Source: Tenacibaculum agarivorans
GTDB lineage: Bacteria; Bacteroidota; Bacteroidia; Flavobacteriales; Flavobacteriaceae
Direction: 5' to 3'
Assembly: GCF_001936575.1 (NCBI RefSeq)
Contig: NZ_MSMP01000002.1
Location: forward strand, 124,001 to 188,000
DNA: 64,000 bases
The position numbers and the translations under genes are program-made. Positions 25,401 through 32,645 of this stretch are shown piece by piece. The notes below the pieces were generated by a model. That model was given only the letters and a program-made list of their open reading frames with translations. It was not told the origin of the DNA and did no database searches. How positions within the stretch are numbered: position 1 is the stretch's first letter; each line of letters begins with the position of its first letter.

Positions 25401-26858
25401 TAACACATCATCTCCTGTATTTTGCACAATTAAATTACGAGTTGTAATATCCAATTGTTGTAAAGTTTCGTTAAAAGATGTGGGATTTACTACAATTTCA
25501 GGTGCTTCGGTACCATCTAAAACTCTAATATTTATAGGGATACTTATAACTTCAGTAAAACCGTCTATAGTTATATCTACGCTTTCTTCATATATACCCT
25601 TTTCAACACCAACTGTAGTTAATTCTATTGCAAATGTAGTAGTTTCACCACCAGCTAATGTGAAACCATTGGTACTTAATGAGCTAATAATAACAGGGTT
25701 TGAACTTGTAGCGACTGTAACTGTTACTGGAGCATCAGAAGTGTTAGTTACTGTAACTTCTTCTGAAATTGTTTGTTCAACATTAAGTTCATTGGTAATT
25801 TGGTTAGGAACTACAGTAATAGGTGCCTGTTCTGCTAAAACCCATCCCATATCTCTGAAAAAACCACGAGTAATATCTCCTATATCGAAGTTTGATTCTG
25901 CACTTCCAATTTGAGGACTCATCAAAGAATTAGGGTCTCCAGGAGGAAAAGCTGCTTCATCCCAGTGCGCAATACTAGAACCACCTTGAAAAGGATTTGG
26001 AGCAAATAACTCAGGGTTTGTACCATTTAGAGCGGCTACAGCAAATCCACCGTTTACAAATACATCTCCGCTAGTGTAAAAATTACCTAATTCCGCAGAA
26101 GGGTTAGGTAAATCTAATACTGAATTATTTTCTCCGTCAACAACAAAAGTGTCAAAAATGAAAGGATTTCCACCATTGTTTATACTACCAACACCACCAC
26201 TAACATTTCCGCCATCTATAAATCCCAATCCGTGTCCTGCTTCATGCAGAGCTACAGAAACAAAATCAAATAGTCCAGCAGGTGTATTACCATCGGTACC
26301 AAAATACCAAGGAATTCCATTTCCTAGATTGACAATTAAATCAAATTCTTGATCTGGAGCTAAATCTTCACCAGCAATTGAATTTGCAAGAGCAATAGGG
26401 TAAAATACATTAGGCTGAGGTGCACCAGGAAAATTACTAACCAATGTTGATGGACCAGCTGAAGCTAATACTCCAGCACCTAAGTTTGCAAATTCTGCTG
26501 AAATTCGAATAGGAACAGAAGAAACAATTTCTTCAGCCCATATAGCTAATGCAAAATCAAAAGCAGCTCTTGCTTCAGGGTTTGCTTGAGCACCAGGTCC
26601 ATAAGTAACTATAATTTCAGCTGTAGCATTTCTTCTTGTAAAAGTACTTTTTCTTTCAGAAGCGTGTTTCATTCCCATTCTAGAATGCATATCTTCAAAT
26701 TTAGCAGGACAAACAACCTGTACACCAGGCATTCGTTGCATTTTTTGAGCTTTTAAATTCAGGAAAGAAAAATAAAATAATAGGAGTAGTAATACCATCC
26801 TATGGTTAGATGAAGGCAATAGTTTATCCTTCATCAATAACAGGTAGTTGTTAATCAT
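19455..26858 (-). CDS. Giant T9SS-secreted multidomain protein with snapalysin-like protease domain
   Basis: 2467 aa. Signal peptide region at 1-38 (FLNLKAQ). Residues about 80-345 form a zinc-protease domain with HEAGHGLGFID (205-215) and a Met-turn candidate (NSLMSPQIG). The third zinc ligand position holds Asp215 rather than His, as in snapalysins. The rest is built of repeated beta-sandwich modules of the HYDIN/choice-of-anchor-D type (for example PEIVVNPTSFNETL, FIELSDELILFNNVFIGNE). It also has two nidogen-like blocks (YRWIDSDENGGPVYNFIDIS and a second copy) and three copies of a TLINA-GPLNEGD-type repeat at about 1977-2375. The C-terminus is a type A T9SS sorting signal (ISPNPVVDIATVSL, ending ISRIKLIKK). 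It is probably a surface or secreted adhesin/protease. It stands alone. Confidence 0.82.
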   Translation of the reverse strand: MINNYLLLMKDKLLPSSNHRMVLLLLLFYFSFLNLKAQKMQRMPGVQVVCPAKFEDMHSRMGMKHASERKSTFTRRNATAEIIVTYGPGAQANPEARAAFDFALAIWAEEIVSSVPIRISAEFANLGAGVLASAGPSTLVSNFPGAPQPNVFYPIALANSIAGEDLAPDQEFDLIVNLGNGIPWYFGTDGNTPAGLFDFVSVALHEAGHGLGFIDGGNVSGGVGSINNGGNPFIFDTFVVDGENNSVLDLPNPSAELGNFYTSGDVFVNGGFAVAALNGTNPELFAPNPFQGGSSIAHWDEAAFPPGDPNSLMSPQIGSAESNFDIGDITRGFFRDMGWVLAEQAPITVVPNQITNELNVEQTISEEVTVTNTSDAPVTVTVATSSNPVIISSLSTNGFTLAGGETTTFAIELTTVGVEKGIYEESVDITIDGFTEVISIPINIRVLDGTEAPEIVVNPTSFNETLQQLDITTRNLIVQNTGDDVLTYEVTVNGLPQPTIATKALKTNEFIRNNGVKVESINNSSLLVKKEAQFVTLNNKFNRLVTNLFAADFEDYNLGDLDGQLGWSITPNTWIVTDSNPFEGEKAIQLQSDGSTTRALAFTPSITPGSEPFMVASADINIQGSGVTWEFIPQSNSAELVNTRVRFNPDNTIDIFDDDIGTFTRINTTTPEGYFNIRIVVDRDDAAMNIFFDDELIYSGRAATNQIEQIVLLTEREGANSSMDVDNVEITDGDANAFFLSVSPVNGSVDFGSETTLAVKFDTRTLDVGEYNATINIASNDTTNPSIDIPVSLTVVSPPTIAIAPNSLTLAIDAQTDVPPVKTESFIITNTGQANLDFTTAVGSITFTPPTSATSNNLLASIDLSKYGVENNIDNQLQKASKSGITLATLKKKALENNATIIDSIAYDTGKTFPDDFVGFNNGTPATTAIRFDVDRDFTLSAIRNAYRTETSSDPIILEIYEGGNTPADGTLLTSQVITETSTDGVFAIQTLNQEFNFSSGDTFWVVYKYSGEINFPQGIDDGAPVRPNTYFVSDDGGATYGTVDFVFLTRALSIQTNNYLSIQPAQGTVAPGESLEVTASFDATSLANGNYTADIIVSSNDPVTPTSTVSTNLDVTGQTSFIELSDELILFNNVFIGNELEKTFTLTNSGLEQINISSIISDSESFVVTSPTTVIPAGEAIDVIVNFTPNTTGNINGIITVTSDAANASTLLVILNGVGVEPPFAVLTPETATASADSGQTVDTQVSLRNDGKAPLLFSFPDLAVAAALAKPDVQLNDTRILEFSSTNPQKGAKDTRVGNKVLFSLGTDNGFGYRWIDSDENGGPVYNFIDISGTGSEITADLGGDGSTSIPLRFPFEFYGVSYTNATINANGFITFDEAPTSTFINSQIPVDNSVNNMIAGLWDDLEPQNFNGAVHYQTIGDTFIVQWTNASVFLGSANETVTFQIVLHADGNIDVYYEDVETAPFLTSATVGIENADATDGAQVVFNSEYIKNGLAVRFIKPAVGLTNFISTVSPISGIVPAGGSRNLSVTLDATNLNDGVYFDELVVSSNSPDTSKSTSLIELTVKGFPEIQVARDTITFEPIFVGLQSSTDLLIENTGNKALEFDLSSQNSDFSFIADSTTILPGESQSITINFAPSTVGSILDNLLITSNDAFGNESVQIPLSGVGVDPPVINVIPEDFDLVLRREKTTTEIVTIENNGNSVLNYSLINLPFSTGASLATRTPGYSTIEYEEKIISKEQTDNRVGPKFLNESGGPGTFGYIWLDSNTGGPAYDFIDISATGTQANVGADGDETVNLPFPFNFFGEDQESIIIAANGFLTFTPITATFGAFLNQQIPSTSNPNFLIAGLWDDIEPQNGGGVFYQAFDDYFIVQYEEVPGFGTSPPKAPVTFQIILFKDGTIKMQYKNVDSEISTSSTVGLEGPGGEAGLQVIFNTEFLTNELAITFLPPVMGSVEPGASAEVPVEISAVGLEAGITYDSSILISSNDPITSELTVPVTLEVLDTPEVISFTLINATTNEEIGPLNEGDVIDLNDYQGINNFSVVANIGDFDAGSVVFDLNEEVPFKVENFAPFSLNGDLNGRIYRGVALDFGNNSITATPFIDKNGSGEFGIPLSINFEVIDSNPPTVTDFVLVDARTNKIIGPLNEGDIIDLADYRRNSFSVIANTAGSRVESVVFDFNDQIGFNTEDRLPYTLNGDITFRRTNYFGVPFTVGTNSITVTPYREDNAGGDNGESATVTFEVIDSDAPVVTSLTLINASTNEPIGPLNDGDTINLSDFSANRFSILANTEGADTRSVVFDFNDRKRYNVENFAPYSIGGDFFGNFTPIRLPLGLNTVTATPYSRVFGRGPAGTAVTVTFTVIDDNSAPETLVGQISPNPVVDIATVSLQDRTNNSFKTIDTMNLKASIHTLSGYTITQPVSFQLNEEQKGQIDVSAISPGIYILNVTDENGEILSRIKLIKK

Positions 26859-27030
26859 GATATTTGATTTATAAGGTTAATTACCGATCAAGGTACGGAA
26901 AATATTTGATTCTTAAAAAAGCTAAGTTTTTTACTTTCAGTGTTTTCAGAGTTTTTGAAATTGAGTTGTTAAAATCCTAGAATTTGAAGTATGTTGAATA
27001 GAAGAGTGTATTGGTAGAAATGAAGAAAAC

Positions 27031-28848
27031 TTAATTGATTTCTGAAATAGGGATGTTTAACGTTATTCTAGTTCCTTTACCTTCCTCAGAATTTAAAAAT
27101 AATCGACCATCAATATATTTTATACGTTCTTTCATAAAAGTTAATCCCATTCCACCTTTACCATTTTTTACATTTTCAGAATTGAAACCTTTACCATTGT
27201 CATCAATAGTTATACTTAAAATATTCTCACTATGAGATAGAGAAACTAAAATATGGGAAGAATTAGCATATTTTATAGCATTGTTAATCGCTTCCTGAGT
27301 AATTCTATAGATATTAATTTCGGTTAGTGAATCTAAACGTAAATTGAAATCAGTTCTATTTACAAATAAGATATTTTTTTCAGTAAGTTTAGCAAGTTCT
27401 TTAGTAAGTTTAGTTAATGCTGGAACCAATCCATGATCAGATAATTCCGATGGCATTAAATTGAAAGTAGCAGTACGTACTCCTTTTATAATATCGCTTG
27501 TTTGTTCTTTTAACTGCTGAACTTTTATTTTAGTTTTGTTTATATCTTCAGGATTAATGCTTTCTAAGTTAAATTTTAATCCCGTAAGCATTTGACCAAT
27601 ACCATCATGCACATCTTTAGCAATTCTACTTTGCTCTTTTTCTTGATTTTCTATGATTTTTTTTGAAATGATTTTTTGTTGATTCATTTCTTCATCAAAT
27701 CCTTTCTGTTTTAAATGATCCACTTCTAATTGTACCATTTTTTTATCAGTAATATCAGAAGCAATGATTAATAATTCAGCTTTTTCATTAGTAGGATTAT
27801 AAGGAATGATAGCCATTTCAAGCCAAATATCCTTTGATTTATTGCCGTTAATGCTTGCCTTAACTTCACCTTGCCAACCTGTTTTTTTATTTTTGTAGAT
27901 CAGTTCTTCAATTTGGCGTTGTTCATTTTCGACTGTAGATATTACATTCCATAAGAAATCAGTATTGAATTTAGATTGTTTAAAAAATCTTGAGAATCGA
28001 TCTCCCATATGAATAATAGTTCCATTAGGTAAAATTCTGGCAGACAATAATGTATTGTCCATGGCTCTACTTAAAGCTTTTAATTCTTTTACAGATTTTT
28101 CTTTAGCAGCACTTAACTCATCAGCATCAAAAGCCATTTTTTTAGCTAGTTTTTCAGCTAAAAGTAGGTCTTTTAAGGTGGCTCTTACAGATTTTGCTGT
28201 GGGCCAAAAGATGAACAAAAATTCAGCCAACAATATTAAAAGTGTAGTTATCATGAGTAAGAGTTCTAAACGTCTTAACCAATTAACCTTTGCATTAGCT
28301 TCAGTATCATATTGATTTACAATATCGTCCATCATGATTAAGAAGTCTTTTTCTTTTGCTTCTATGGTTTTTACTTTATGGCTGTAAACCTGATTTTCGG
28401 AATTCTGATCTAGCTCAATTTGATTTATTATAGATTGTACGGCTTGTTGTATAGTATCAAAAACGGGATTGATCGCCTTGAATTTTTTAATGATAATCTT
28501 GCTATTCTTTCCAGGTAATCCTAAAGAATCATTTCCATTTTGTAATGATTTATGAGATAATTCCCATAAACTTAATGTTTGTTTTATTTCATCTTTTAAA
28601 TGAATTTGAGTTTGAAGGTCTGATTTAGAAGATAAAGTAACTACTTCTTTAGTAAGTTTTTGACTTAACATACGCTGACGACCTGCAATATTAATTACAG
28701 TAGAATCACTCTGTTGATCTTTTAAGTGTTTTCGAATTAAAAACTGACTAATAATCACAGAAACCGCAATAGTACTTAAAGCAAGTACGTACAAACGACT
28801 TAATTTATTAAATGTGTGTTGATCTAATGAATGAAAATTTTTAGTCAT
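27031..28848 (-). CDS. NarX-like nitrate/nitrite sensor histidine kinase
   Basis: 605 aa. Membrane segments at about 22-38 and 194-214 flank a periplasmic helical sensor. Just after the first segment it has the P-box GRQRMLSQ (56-63), as in NarX/PilJ-type sensors. A PAS domain (about 255-370) follows, then a HisKA_3 domain with RIAKDVHDGIGQ (phosphoacceptor His414) and an ATPase domain (IDDNGKGF, GMGLTFMKERI). It starts 20 bases after the DUF4202 gene stop and closes the nirB-nirD operon. The probable role is sensing nitrate or nitrite and controlling the operon. No response regulator lies next to it. Confidence 0.85.
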   Translation of the reverse strand: MTKNFHSLDQHTFNKLSRLYVLALSTIAVSVIISQFLIRKHLKDQQSDSTVINIAGRQRMLSQKLTKEVVTLSSKSDLQTQIHLKDEIKQTLSLWELSHKSLQNGNDSLGLPGKNSKIIIKKFKAINPVFDTIQQAVQSIINQIELDQNSENQVYSHKVKTIEAKEKDFLIMMDDIVNQYDTEANAKVNWLRRLELLLMITTLLILLAEFLFIFWPTAKSVRATLKDLLLAEKLAKKMAFDADELSAAKEKSVKELKALSRAMDNTLLSARILPNGTIIHMGDRFSRFFKQSKFNTDFLWNVISTVENEQRQIEELIYKNKKTGWQGEVKASINGNKSKDIWLEMAIIPYNPTNEKAELLIIASDITDKKMVQLEVDHLKQKGFDEEMNQQKIISKKIIENQEKEQSRIAKDVHDGIGQMLTGLKFNLESINPEDINKTKIKVQQLKEQTSDIIKGVRTATFNLMPSELSDHGLVPALTKLTKELAKLTEKNILFVNRTDFNLRLDSLTEINIYRITQEAINNAIKYANSSHILVSLSHSENILSITIDDNGKGFNSENVKNGKGGMGLTFMKERIKYIDGRLFLNSEEGKGTRITLNIPISEIN

Positions 28849-28868
28849 TCTTTAACAATAGAAAATTC

Positions 28869-29453
28869 TTACATCATTGCTTTCTTAAGTAAAGACAAGC
28901 TTTTGTCAGAAAATTTAATTTTTAATGCTTCCTGTTTTCCTTTTTCAGACATTTTTACCAATGTCTTTTTAACAATATCAATTACTTTATCATCATTGTG
29001 CTTTGCTGCAAATTCTTCAAAATAAAAATCTAAAAACACCAAACAAATTACGTCTTCAAGTGTTTGCGATTCTTCATTTTTTTTGATTTGCTTTTTTGAA
29101 ATGATAAAAGCTACTCGTTTAATAAATTCTTCATCATAACCCACTTGTTCTAGTATTTCAGAAGTAACCTTTGCGTGCATTCTTTTCAATTGTTCTCTCC
29201 ATTTTAAATATCCAACTCTGTCCATTGGATATTCACTTCTAGGTATAGACCAACGGCAAATATGTTGTGCCCTAGCTGCTAGTTGTAGTGCCTTAGATGC
29301 ATTTGGATTGAATTGCAATAGTTTTCTAGACATACGTTGAGAATACAATAGCTCTTTAGAAAAATTGATAGTCTCAACGACATAAACATTTGGATCTTCT
29401 GCATTTTTTTGATCGATTAACGCTATCGCTGTCTCAAAACGGGTTGGTTTCAT
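28869..29453 (-). CDS. DUF4202 family protein of the nirBD operon
   Basis: The 194-aa protein has the family's landmarks: AARAQHICRWSIPRSEYPMDRVGYLKWREQL, the following helix with HAKV, and TLEDVICLVFLDFYFEEF. The His and Asp spacing recalls HD-type enzymes but this is uncertain. It lies 10 bases after the nirD stop and 20 bases before the sensor kinase. Its regular co-occurrence with nitrite reductase genes in Bacteroidetes and Proteobacteria suggests a role in nitrite assimilation, with no defined reaction. Confidence 0.8.
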   Translation of the reverse strand: MKPTRFETAIALIDQKNAEDPNVYVVETINFSKELLYSQRMSRKLLQFNPNASKALQLAARAQHICRWSIPRSEYPMDRVGYLKWREQLKRMHAKVTSEILEQVGYDEEFIKRVAFIISKKQIKKNEESQTLEDVICLVFLDFYFEEFAAKHNDDKVIDIVKKTLVKMSEKGKQEALKIKFSDKSLSLLKKAMM

Positions 29454-29463
29454 GTATTATTTT

Positions 29464-29865
29464 TTAGTCTGAAAAACCAATATACACATTTTCTTGATCT
29501 ATTTTTACAGGATAAGTAGCAATAGCTTCTAAATCACCATTTAAATTTTCTCCACTTTCTAAAGAAAATGTTTTTTTATGTAACGGACACGCAACTTTTG
29601 GAGTTCCTTTTGCATCGCCAATCATACCTCTAGATAAAACCATTTCCATTTTATGCGGACAAATATTTTGGCAAGCATACCATTTATTTGACCTAGTAAA
29701 ATTAAAAACAGCAATTTGTTTGTTTTTGTATTTTACACAAGCCCCACCATCAGTAGGGAAATCGTGAATGGATGCTGCTTTAAACCAAACTTTTACGTCT
29801 TGTAGTTTGGTAGTTTTATACTTTTCTAAAGCTTTTTCTATATTTTGTGTATTTATTAATTCCAT
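29464..29865 (-). CDS. nirD: Nitrite reductase small subunit
   Basis: The 133-aa protein has a Rieske-like fold with both cluster-ligand pairs, CPHKME and CPLHKK. Such ligands are lost in some NirD proteins, for example that of E. coli, so a bound iron-sulfur centre is possible here. It acts with the large subunit in NAD(P)H-dependent reduction of nitrite to ammonium in the cytoplasm. The start overlaps the nirB stop by 10 bases, so the two are translationally coupled. Confidence 0.9.
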   Translation of the reverse strand: MELINTQNIEKALEKYKTTKLQDVKVWFKAASIHDFPTDGGACVKYKNKQIAVFNFTRSNKWYACQNICPHKMEMVLSRGMIGDAKGTPKVACPLHKKTFSLESGENLNGDLEAIATYPVKIDQENVYIGFSD

Positions 29866-32372
29866 GGTTCAGGCATTTTTTGTTCTCGCATTGGTACAAA
29901 AACTAAGTTATCATCTTCTTCTTCGCTATTGACAAAATGACTAAAACGTTTCATCATTTCTGGATCATTTATGGCTTGTGTCCATTCACATTTAAATTTA
30001 TTAACTAGGGTTTGCATTTCTTTCTCTAAATCTTCAGCTATACCTAATTTATCCTCAATAATCACTTCTTTGAGATAGTCTAATCCACCTTCTAATCGTT
30101 CTTGCCATGCTGCAGTTCGCTGTAAAGGTTTAGCAGTTCGCATGTAAAACATTAAGTAGCGATCTAAGTACTTAATTACGGTTTCATTATCGATTTGTTC
30201 AGCAAATAGTTCAGCATGACGTGGATTAGCACCTCCATTTCCACCTACGTATAAGTTCCATCCACCTTCAACAGCAATTAAGCCAAAATCTTTTCCACGA
30301 GCTTCAGCACATTCACGGATGCATCCAGAAACTCCTCCTTTTATTTTATGTGGTGCACGAATTCCTCGATAACGATTTTCAAGTTCAATACCAAAACTCA
30401 CACTTTCATCCATTCCATACCTGCACCAAGTAGATCCTACACAAGTCTTTACAGTTCTTAAAGATTTTCCGTAAGCATGACCACTTTCAAAGCCATGACT
30501 GATTAAGTCCTTCCAAATTAAAGGTAATTGGTTTAAAGTAGCACCGAATAAATCTACACGTACACCACCTGTAATTTTAGTGTATAAATCATACTTTTTG
30601 GCAATTTGACCTAAAGCAATTAGTTTATCAGGAGTGATTTCTCCGCCTGGTACTCTGGGTACAACTGAATAGGTACCGTTACGTTGAATATTAGCTAAAA
30701 AACGATCATTAGAATCTTGAATAGCATATTCTTCATTCGCCGTGTCTGCATTTATAGTGGCCATTAATGAAGCAACAAGAGGTTTACATAATTCGCATCC
30801 ATGTCCGCCATTTCCATGATTATCCAATACCTCATTAAAAGTTTTATAGCCTTTTACTTGAATAATTTTATATAAATCTTGTCGGTTATAATCAAAGTGC
30901 TCACAAATATGATCTTTCACAGTAATACCTAAAGACTTCAATGTAGCATTGGTTAAATCACTAACCATAGGTTTACATCCACCGCATCCTGTTCCTGCTT
31001 TAGTACAGCTTACAACTCCTGCTAAGTCTGTTGCTTCTCCATCTTCAATACTCTTACATATTTGTCCTTTGGTGACACTCTCACAAGAGCATATTTGTGC
31101 TTCATCAGGTAAATCCATAACATCTCCAAATGCAGCCCCACCATCACTTGCTGGTAATATCAATTGTGCAGGATCTTCAGGAATAGCCATTCCATTTAAA
31201 TAAATTTGATGAAGCATACTATAGTCAGAGGCATCGCCAACTAAAATTCCGCCTAATAATTTCTTACCATCATGACTAACATTGATTCGTTTGTATAAAA
31301 ACTGTGTTTTATTTTCAAAAATGATAGAATGTCCTTTATCGGCAGGCATAAATGGTTCACCAAAACTAGCCACATCTACACCAATTAATTTAAGCTTAGT
31401 AGACATATCTATATGTTGGGCCATTAAAGATTCTTCAGTTCCTAAGATTTGATCTACTGCAACAGCAGCCATATCATAACCTGGCGCAACTAATCCATAA
31501 ATCATTTGATTATATAAAGCTACTTCTCCAATGGCATAAATATTAGGGTCAGAAGTTTGCATTCTATTATTTACAATTATACCGCCTCTTGTTCCCATAG
31601 CTAAATCACAAGTTTTAGCTAATTCATCTCTTGGTCGGATACCTGCTGATATAATTAACATGTCTACAGCTAATCGATCGTCTTCTCCAAACTGCATTCC
31701 TGTAATTTTACCATCACCTAAAATTTCACTAGTTGCTTTACTCAAATGAATTTGCAGCCCGATAGATTCTAATTTTAATTGTAATACTTTACTACTTCTA
31801 CTATCTAATTGTCGAGGCATTAATTTAGGAGCAAATTCTACTACATGTGGTTCCAAGCCCATGTCCAAAACTGCTTTACCAGCTTCTAAGCCTAGTAAAC
31901 CGCCTCCTAAAATTGCAGCTTTGGCATTTGTTTTTTCTTGATTTAGTTTTTCAGCATAGGCTAACATACCTTCTAAATCTTCGATAGTACGATATACAAA
32001 AACTCCTTCTTTTTCTACTCCCTTAATATTTGGGACAAAAGGAACAGAACCTGTTGCTAACACTAAATAATCATAAGTATAATGTGCATCGTTAGCTGTG
32101 GTTATGGTTTTAGAACTTCGATGAATATCAGTAACACGAACATTGGTAACTAATTTTATATCATGTTCTTCATACCAAGATCGAGGAGCCATTTCTAAAG
32201 CTTTGGCATTTTGATTTTCGAAATACTCACTCAAATGAACCCTGTCATATGCTGGTCGAGGTTCTTCTCCAAAAACCGTAATCTTAAACTCTTTTTTATT
32301 GGCCTTTTCAACAAATTTTTCACAAAACTTGTATCCAACCATACCATTTCCTACAACAATAATGTGTTTCAT
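29856..32372 (-). CDS. nirB: Assimilatory nitrite reductase large subunit
   Basis: 838 aa, a full-length NirB. An N-terminal FAD/NAD module (VVGNGMVGYKF; second Rossmann motif ILGGGLLGLEAG at about 154) comes first. BFD-like [2Fe-2S] segments follow with Cys428, 430, 463, 466 and a second CxxC at 526/529. The sirohaem/[4Fe-4S] domain has TCVGSTWCRYG (Cys644, Cys650) and GCIRECAE (Cys684, Cys688). It reduces nitrite to ammonium with six electrons from NAD(P)H. It heads the operon nirB-nirD-DUF4202-sensor kinase. A perfect 26-bp palindrome lies 19-44 bases upstream of the start. Confidence 0.93.
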   Translation of the reverse strand: MKHIIVVGNGMVGYKFCEKFVEKANKKEFKITVFGEEPRPAYDRVHLSEYFENQNAKALEMAPRSWYEEHDIKLVTNVRVTDIHRSSKTITTANDAHYTYDYLVLATGSVPFVPNIKGVEKEGVFVYRTIEDLEGMLAYAEKLNQEKTNAKAAILGGGLLGLEAGKAVLDMGLEPHVVEFAPKLMPRQLDSRSSKVLQLKLESIGLQIHLSKATSEILGDGKITGMQFGEDDRLAVDMLIISAGIRPRDELAKTCDLAMGTRGGIIVNNRMQTSDPNIYAIGEVALYNQMIYGLVAPGYDMAAVAVDQILGTEESLMAQHIDMSTKLKLIGVDVASFGEPFMPADKGHSIIFENKTQFLYKRINVSHDGKKLLGGILVGDASDYSMLHQIYLNGMAIPEDPAQLILPASDGGAAFGDVMDLPDEAQICSCESVTKGQICKSIEDGEATDLAGVVSCTKAGTGCGGCKPMVSDLTNATLKSLGITVKDHICEHFDYNRQDLYKIIQVKGYKTFNEVLDNHGNGGHGCELCKPLVASLMATINADTANEEYAIQDSNDRFLANIQRNGTYSVVPRVPGGEITPDKLIALGQIAKKYDLYTKITGGVRVDLFGATLNQLPLIWKDLISHGFESGHAYGKSLRTVKTCVGSTWCRYGMDESVSFGIELENRYRGIRAPHKIKGGVSGCIRECAEARGKDFGLIAVEGGWNLYVGGNGGANPRHAELFAEQIDNETVIKYLDRYLMFYMRTAKPLQRTAAWQERLEGGLDYLKEVIIEDKLGIAEDLEKEMQTLVNKFKCEWTQAINDPEMMKRFSHFVNSEEEDDNLVFVPMREQKMPEPWN

Positions 32373-32390
32373 AAAGATGAATTTGAGTTT

Positions 32391-32416
32391 AAAATTAAGT
32401 ATTAATACTTAATTTT
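32391..32416. promoter_or_regulatory. 26-bp perfect palindrome upstream of nirB
   Basis: A perfect AT-only-but-two-bases palindrome (AAAATTAAGTATT and its complement), 19-44 bases before the nirB start. The position and symmetry fit a dimeric regulator's operator. A cruciform or terminator role is less likely because no gene ends here. Confidence 0.55.
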
Positions 32417-32601
32417 ATACGTATTTATTGTAAAAAAGTACGTGTTTTTAGAGTAATTGCTAAATTCTTAATTACGTTAAGTAAAAATTTTTATTTATTT
32501 AAATTCAAGTGGTTATAAATGTAAAATATGAAATGTGAAATTGATTTTAAAATTGAGGAGTTTAATATTACACCCTAAAAGTTGGTTGATCTAAGTTGTT
32601 T

Positions 32602-32632
32602 TTTGTAGAGATAAGGTAAATTTTTAAATTTG
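32602..32632 (+). promoter_or_regulatory. Bacteroidetes-type promoter of the propeller kinase
   Basis: TTTG (32602-32605), a 19-base spacer, and TAAATTTG (32625-32632) match the TTTG-N19-TAnnTTTG consensus for the primary sigma factor of Bacteroidetes exactly. The start codon is at 32646, so the leader would be very short. Confidence 0.7.
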
Positions 32633-32645
32633 GTGCATCCAATTC

